A stretch of 64,000 nt of DNA from Pelodera strongyloides (taxonomy: Eukaryota; Nematoda; Chromadorea; Rhabditida; Rhabditidae), in contig JAANDG010000226.1 of assembly GCA_036852015.1 (NCBI GenBank), forward strand, positions 124,001 to 188,000, in the 5' to 3' direction. The notes under the pieces are model-generated. The model made no database searches and had not been told where the DNA came from. It worked only from the letters and a program-made list of their open reading frames with translations. The position numbers and the translations under genes are program-made. Below, piece by piece: positions 57,977-64,000 of the stretch. Position 1 is the stretch's first letter. Every line of letters starts with the position of its first letter.

Positions 57977-59599
57977 TTACCTGGACAATTACTGAGTGTA
58001 CGGACAATTTGTAATGATTGGAGATTATTGTTATTGTTCCGCCGTACCTCTTGAATGTATTGTGTAGTGTAATGTTAATCTGCTAGAATTTGCCACTTAA
58101 AAAGAATCGTGTTATAGTAAAGAATCTATAGATGCAGAGATGCAGTTTGATTTCTGAATCTGTCTAAAAATTAACATTTTTGCTCCTACTTAACTTTTAA
58201 GCGTTCATTATCTAACACTTTTAAGTTAGTCAAACACCGATCTGTTGCTTTTGGTGATTTTCTCTAAAGCGTTGCAGAGTGAGGTTAACATTTTCTCTAT
58301 ATGAACAATTTCCGGGCAATTCGTCAACGCCGTTTTATAATTTATAATTATTTTATTAAGCAATTTCTGTTTTATTTGTTGTTCTTCTCAATTATCCTCT
58401 ATGTTTGTTTTCAACTTGTTGAACGTCGTTAGGCTATATATATTGTTTCTTTTCCACGATCGTCAGTGTCCAGTTTTAGTTGTGTTAATATACATGGTCT
58501 CCAAGTATTTATTTATATTTCTTTTGTTACATTCGAAGTGTGTCCGGTCGTTTTGTTTATATTTTTGGGGATAAAGCTATTATATATTTGTCAATCTTTA
58601 GTAACATCGATCAGAAAATCACCTTACTGATCTTTCTGGTAAGAATTGCACAGATACAGACTATCCCGGTCATATGTTTCCTCAAATGCGTAGAAATGCT
58701 GTTTATTGTTTACTTTTATTCCCACACTTGTAAGACTGATACTGCAATATTTTTATTCAATACAAGCAATGCATAATAAGGCCAGCCATGAGCATAGTCA
58801 ACTAAAAATTACATACTTTATTGTGCGAAAAATAAAACCCAAATGTAAACGAGTGAAGATCTAAAAGCAGAATCATTGCTCAAAATTTCACCGGTGAAAA
58901 AATTATCGAGATTATCAGTCACTAATTGTAAGCATAAAAAGGAGGTAAATAAAATAATATTTCATAAAAACAGTACAAACGAAATAGAGCCTTTTTTTAA
59001 TAAAATTGAACCCTAGACCAAAATAAATTGTGCAATCAAAATCGTTTACTAAAAGAACAAGTATTACGAAACACTTGCTTTTGATGCTTCAGAAGACCCG
59101 TTGGATTAAAAAAAACATTTACAGCGGTTACAACTAGCAGTTGCGTGCACAACTCCTCTGGAAACGAGGGTGGACACAACTAACAGGCGTGGCACAGTGG
59201 TAAGCTTCCGTACATATCACCCACACGACCGGGGTTCGATTCCCGCCCTATGCCAAACCATACAGTAAGCTCGTTCGAGAGACAGCCTCCGCACGAGATC
59301 GAACTATGGTAAAAGTAAATATGAATTTTCTGTCTTATGTAACTTCTGGAAAATGAACTTGCATGCGTAAAGGATTCAAACAATAAATTAAATGCTAGTT
59401 TTGAAAAAAAAACGAGTGCGAAGATTTACAAGAGAATATGTCAATGGAACCGACCATAGTACGACAAATTTTAAGGCCCGAAGAAAGCAATAAAACACAA
59501 AAGGTGACTTATAATACGAATATTACACATTAGACAAGAAGTTAAAGTTAAGAAGAACTTGTAATGCCTGTAGCTTGTGGCAGACGAGTATCAGTAAAT
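57977..59599. other. Convergent 3' region TCERG1 / unknown minus-strand gene
   Basis: No further exons recognised for either gene. The sequence is AT-rich with several AATAAA-like words on both strands. A tRNA-like element lies at 59186-59255. Confidence 0.5.
59186..59255 (+). other. tRNA-derived element (SINE head or tRNA pseudogene)
   Basis: A-box-like TGGCACAGTGGTAAGC and B-box GGTTCGATTCC at tRNA spacing. The ends GGCGTGG and CTATGCC can pair as an acceptor stem with two G-T pairs, but no regular anticodon arm forms. Best read as a tRNA-derived short interspersed element fragment or degenerate tRNA. Confidence 0.6.
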
Positions 59600-62500
59600 C
59601 TATTTTCCAATATTAGCCAGACGATTCTTGAAATCATCTAGTTCGGGTTTCTGAAAGACTGAACGTCTTGCCGGCTTCTTGATTTGCGGTTTCGGAGTTG
59701 GTTGAGGTAGTTGATCTGGTACAACCACAGGAGGCAGCTCACTGAAAGGAAAAGGAAGTTACTAAAGTGGTGTCGCACGTGGTTTACGAACCGACTCCTG
59801 GACGGGTCATTTTCGCAAATTTGCACCTGCTAGCACATTTTCTTTCAAACAAACAGAAAAGGAACCCGACTACAGTAACATTGTACCTTCCGCAACATAA
59901 AGTGCTTACCTCGTAGTACTGTAAGTGCTGGTGCTCATCATCGGGGGCACATCTCCATTTGCCTGTCTTCTCACCAAGGGATTGGCTCGTTCTCCCCAAA
60001 ACTGCTCACCCATTGTGAGCAAGAGATCACGAGACTGATTGTATATCGAGCCCAGTCTCTGGAAAATATAGTGAATTATGTACAATGGTTACTTTTCCAC
60101 AATTCGTAAAAAAATAAGAATAAAAAAAAGTTGACCGTATATACATAGCCAATTCTTTTAATACTTACAAGGAATTCATGAAGCCGAAATAAAATCAAAA
60201 ACACATGAACATACTAATTTGGATTCGTTCAAATATTATTGAAAACTAAAGGTTTCATAGGGCGGAGAGGGCGGAGAAACTTGCAAGAAACAGAAAAAGA
60301 ACCTGATCAGGCCACTGGCACCGTTCTCCCATTTCCATATAGTTTTCCATGAGTTTCCAGATCTGCTTGCCATTGTAGTACTGCAAAATCAACAGATCAT
60401 AACACAACAAGCCACATTCAGCAAGCTGCGATTCCCCCCAGGGAAAACTTCCCTATGGGAAACAGAACATGGTTCCACTCAGGTAATTGACTGGTAAACA
60501 TGGCCTAAGAATACGATCGAACAAATCAACGTCAATTCGCATAATGGTGAGTTGACACACTATCCAAAATAAAATATTTGCCTATTACAATAAAACTATA
60601 AAACAGAAGTGTTAATATATTAAAATGATACATACCTGCTGGATTTTCAGCTGCATAACGGGTTGATGAATTGGGTAATTTTGATAGTACTCGGCCAACG
60701 GGGGAAGTGAACGTTGCAACTGACATGATACAACATATATATTATAGAAAGTAGAAAGTGTCACTTGACATAATTCACTGCTCCAGCAACGTGTTATTGT
60801 GGCGTGCCACGTACTATTCTGTTGACACAAAACAACAAATATCCAGACTCAAAAAAAGTTTACCATAAATATAAATACCTCAGTAAAATCGGCGCCGATA
60901 TGATGAAGCAAGGACCACATCCGTTCGATGGAGAAATCAGCCACTGAAGATTCAACCTGCAGGAAAGATACAATTAAATGAAATACTAACCCTTACTTTA
61001 AGATTACAAGTGCAGCGACATACTACATTAATTTGGTTATGAGTTATATCATATTCAAGCTACAATACTTAAATATTACTACACAGAAGGAAAACTATAA
61101 AGTACAAACATATTGAGAGGGAATGACAGTATGTAAAGTTAAGCCTTAGGCACAAAACGACCACCGACCTGTCCAGGCAGATTTGGCAACTCAGGTCTCG
61201 GCTGGTCCTTCACGCTGGCAATAATCCGGTTCACACTATCAATCACCTTGGGATGGGGGTGCGAGATACGGCGGACGGCATCCAGGGCCTAGATTCACAG
61301 ATAGTTTACTTTAAACATAGTTTAGCAAACTTCACATTTACAAAACTAAAAAAAATAAACGGTAGAGTGCATAAGGACAGACAAGCATTACACATATACT
61401 GACGCTTAAAAACAAAAAAGGTGGTATAGTAGAATAAGTCAGTCCCGCACTACACAACTTTAAAGGGAGAGGAGAGGCCCACGAGAAAAAAGTTTCCCTC
61501 AATTTACTTGTACAGAATGTCCGGTGCTTCAGAAATATTACGGTGAAAACCGCATTGCTTGAAGCCTAGAACGCACAGAGTTATTCCCCGTCAAACAGTT
61601 CGGCCAAGTACGTTTCTACTGTTTATATCCGTTCATTTTCATTCTTTCTCTGCATAATAATCGTCAAACGAAGAAAGATCATTCCCACGTTTATAAAGAG
61701 GCGTTTCCAATACAGTAATGCCCTAAAAGCGCAAAAATTGTTTCTGTCCACGGTACCTGGCCGAACTGTTTGCCGGAGAATAACTCTGCGAGTTCTAGGC
61801 TTCAAGCAATGCGGTTTACTTGGTAATATTTCTGAAATTCCGGGACATACCGTACAAAAGAATTGAGGTAAACTTTTTTCTCGTGGGCCTCTCCCTTTAA
61901 AGCAAAATAACAGCCGGTTTTTGAAACAGACAAGTGAATTCTTACGTATCTATGCAAAGTTACTGGAACTCAATCGATTTTTTTTTATTCTAATATATGC
62001 TCATTTGCATAAGATGCTTAAGAATGCTGGTGTACTCGACGTGTTTCAAAAACCGCCCCGCATTTCGCTTTACTAAAGTTCAAAAAGCGGTATAGGTAGA
62101 ATCTAGAAAAGCACCCTACCTGTTCCCTAACAACCGTGACCACTCCCTCGATTGCGGCAAAGAGTTGATCCGTCGCTTCCCTCACATTCTCACTGTGTGG
62201 CTGTGGTTGAGACGTTAAGAAGTTGCATAAAGAACTCGCCGCTGCAACAAAATTAATTAATTTTTTAAATGTGTTATTGTACTAAATGACTGTAAAACCG
62301 GTCACCCACCGGTGCCTCTTCCAGTTGTATTCTCCTCTTTCAATAGTAAGCTATAATACTACACATGTCGCTATCAATTATCGTTGCCGGAATACGGTTA
62401 GTTATAATAAAGAGTTATCATTACCCATAAAGAACTGCCGGAGATCAGTTCGCATCACAAAGTTGACATCGCCAAGCGACTGAATGAAGCGGTAGAGGAT

Positions 62501-63971
62501 CTGTAATGAGTTTCTTTTAATATTATTTTTAATAATTTCTTTAGTGTTATTTCCTTTAATAGTAAAACTAACTTTACTAAGTATCAAAAATAGTCTTTAT
62601 AAATCAAACAACATTCAGCATTTGCTTAAAAATGCATAGTTTCTGCAAGCAGCACCAAATAGGCAGATAAAAGGTATGAATTGTAAAGAGCAATTAGTGA
62701 TTCACTAAATAACAGACCCGAATAGTTTTTAGAATAGAACGAACTTCTTTAGAAGAATACACAAAACAATAATAGAAGTAAACTGTAAACCTCAGAGTTA
62801 TGTTAAACATGTATATTTTTAATGTACGATGAATAAAGACCATATCACCACAAAGATGGTACAGTTAAGACATTCTTCGATTCAATTTCACCATCCTTTG
62901 GACCTTCGGACAGTAACGATACTGGTCAAAGCTCATTAGGTGGTGCGGCCGGGGTTCGAACCTACGGACGTGAGCAAGCGCGCTACCGGTTGCGCCATGC
63001 CGTCTGTCACAGGAAAGAGAAAAGGCGGGGCAACACAGAACAGTAGAGGAACAGAAGAAGTAACACCACGACGAGAAAACAATGACTAATAACAATAACA
63101 CTTTTACAAGCAAAGCTCAGCTGACAACTATATTATCTATTTATATTTATAAGGTGTTTTAATCAGATGGAAAAACAAAATTCCAATGCACTTGCGCAAA
63201 AATAGAGGAATATGTTCAATAGGACTAAAACATCTAGGTTCAAATAGGAAACGAAAAATAAAGATTCAATAGAGACATTTTAAAACCAGGGAAATAAAAA
63301 GGGTCATTGAATAATGAAGTGAAAAGGGTATCAAATACCCAGAACACAATAGCAGACATGAATGGGGGTATAAAGCAAAAACAGCGAATCGACCAAAACC
63401 TAGTACCTAATCTAAAATAACGCACCTTAAGTAGTAGACTCCACTCCTCCTCCTTCTTGGGTCCCATAGAAATAAGATTGTTGACGACCGCTTCAAAGAA
63501 CACGGCAGGCTTGCACAACTTACAGAAACGCAACACAACCACGTTGGCCGCCTTGGCCAGCTGGAAAATACATGAGAGGTTACACATAAGATGGGAACAC
63601 ACATAAGTAGTGGCAATAATGAATAATAACAAATGAGATGAGTTTGTAACGGACTTCGCAACGAAATCGACCAATATGTTTACTACCTTTCAGGCAATTG
63701 GTATAAGTAGTCCAACTTTTCGCAACTCCAAAATAAGCTGAATGAGTATTATTACATCAACTATAGACAATACGTTGCGGACGTTTCATACAAGTATGCC
63801 CATTTTTCGTAAGACTTTGAAGTTGAAGTATCGAATGTGTAGTATTGGAGGGTCGCCTCGGGTGGCACTAGCAGTCTGGTAATGGATAATACAACTTTAT
63901 TCCCACATATGATCATCACACATAGACCTACGTACCAAGGCCCCGTATTGGCAGCAATCTGGCGTCTTCAT
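59600..63971 (-). CDS. Unrecognised helical protein gene, 3' part (continues past the window)
   Basis: Ten exons in coding order: 63936 to at least 63971, 63426-63560, 62425-62500, 62120-62241, 61169-61288, 60879-60956, 60636-60719, 60303-60380, 59910-60058, 59600-59741, all in phase, ending TAG at 59600-59602. At least 328 codons. The sequence reads like a conserved intracellular all-helical (HEAT/ARM-like) protein: AAWs such as LAKAANVVVLRFCKLC, FFEAVVNNLISMGPKKEEEW, LYRFIQSLGDVNFVMRTDLR and MWSLLHHIGADF, followed by a Pro-rich, Lys/Arg-rich linker and the tail PELDDFKNRLANIGK. No membrane segment or catalytic motif was seen. ATG AAG ACG at the window edge could be a start, but an upstream exon is more likely. 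The family was not recognised and no function is proposed. Convergent with TCERG1. Confidence 0.85.
61464..61896. mobile_element. Foldback element, family D, copy 3
   Basis: 433 bp with the same arms as 17089-17527 and flanked by TTAA on both sides (61460-61463 and 61897-61900). One end carries a short duplication (GGAGAGGAGAGG). It lies in an intron of the minus-strand gene, next to a family B element (61903-62076). Confidence 0.9.
61903..62076. mobile_element. Foldback element, family B
   Basis: AAAGCAAAATAACAGCCGGT at the left and AAAAACCGCCCCGCATTTCGC at the right, directly adjoining the family D copy at 61464-61896. The two insertions are side by side and may share the TTAA junction. 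Confidence 0.75.
62939..63006 (-). other. tRNA-derived element (SINE-like)
   Basis: Minus strand carries A-box TGGCGCAACCGGTAGCGCG and B-box GGTTCGAACCC at tRNA spacing, but the acceptor stem does not close. Located in an intron of the minus-strand gene. Pattern typical of a tRNA-derived SINE head. Confidence 0.6.
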
Positions 63972-64000
63972 TGAAAATGTACAACCAGCAGTGAAACAAA

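Overview
The window is a gene-dense but repeat-rich stretch of an animal nuclear genome, most likely a nematode. All genes are split by introns of tens to thousands of bases with GT..(T)TTCAG borders. Four of the five genes with a locatable start have a splice-acceptor-like sequence 0 to 11 bases before the start codon, as expected for spliced-leader trans-splicing. Four copies of TTAGGC, the nematode-type telomere unit, sit at 27229-27252. This assignment is an inference; no species can be named.

Layout. 4297-25964 (+): a 34-exon CLC-type chloride channel gene of the CLC-1/CLC-2 (nematode CLH) class. Its introns carry a tRNA-Gly(UCC) family on both strands, a TGAATCA tandem array, a 35-bp satellite of about 2.3 kb and many short foldback DNA elements. 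27753-31340 (-): an eight-exon gene of unknown function with one in-frame TAG and a decayed mariner element in its first intron. About 32405-33926 (+): a Lys/Glu-rich low-complexity protein. 34908-39417 (-): TFIIIC subunit 5 (GTF3C5). 40303-44409 (-): SNAPc subunit 3 (SNAPC3). 46871-57976 (+): TCERG1/CA150 with three WW domains and a chain of FF domains. 59600 to beyond 63971 (-): the 3' part of an unrecognised helical protein gene, convergent with TCERG1.

Functional links. GTF3C5 and SNAPC3 both serve RNA polymerase III and snRNA transcription. They lie head-to-tail on one strand 885 bp apart, a candidate operon, and the same window holds Pol III targets (the tRNA-Gly genes). TCERG1 couples Pol II elongation and splicing. 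The four long reconstructions (CLC 1163 aa, GTF3C5 526 aa, SNAPC3 417 aa, TCERG1 1052 aa) keep frame across every junction and end in the family-typical way, so their exon structures are well supported by sequence reading alone.

Mobile DNA. At least five families of short inverted-repeat elements occupy introns and intergenic DNA, some nested and some touching exons. In two places an element end appears to supply the splice site.
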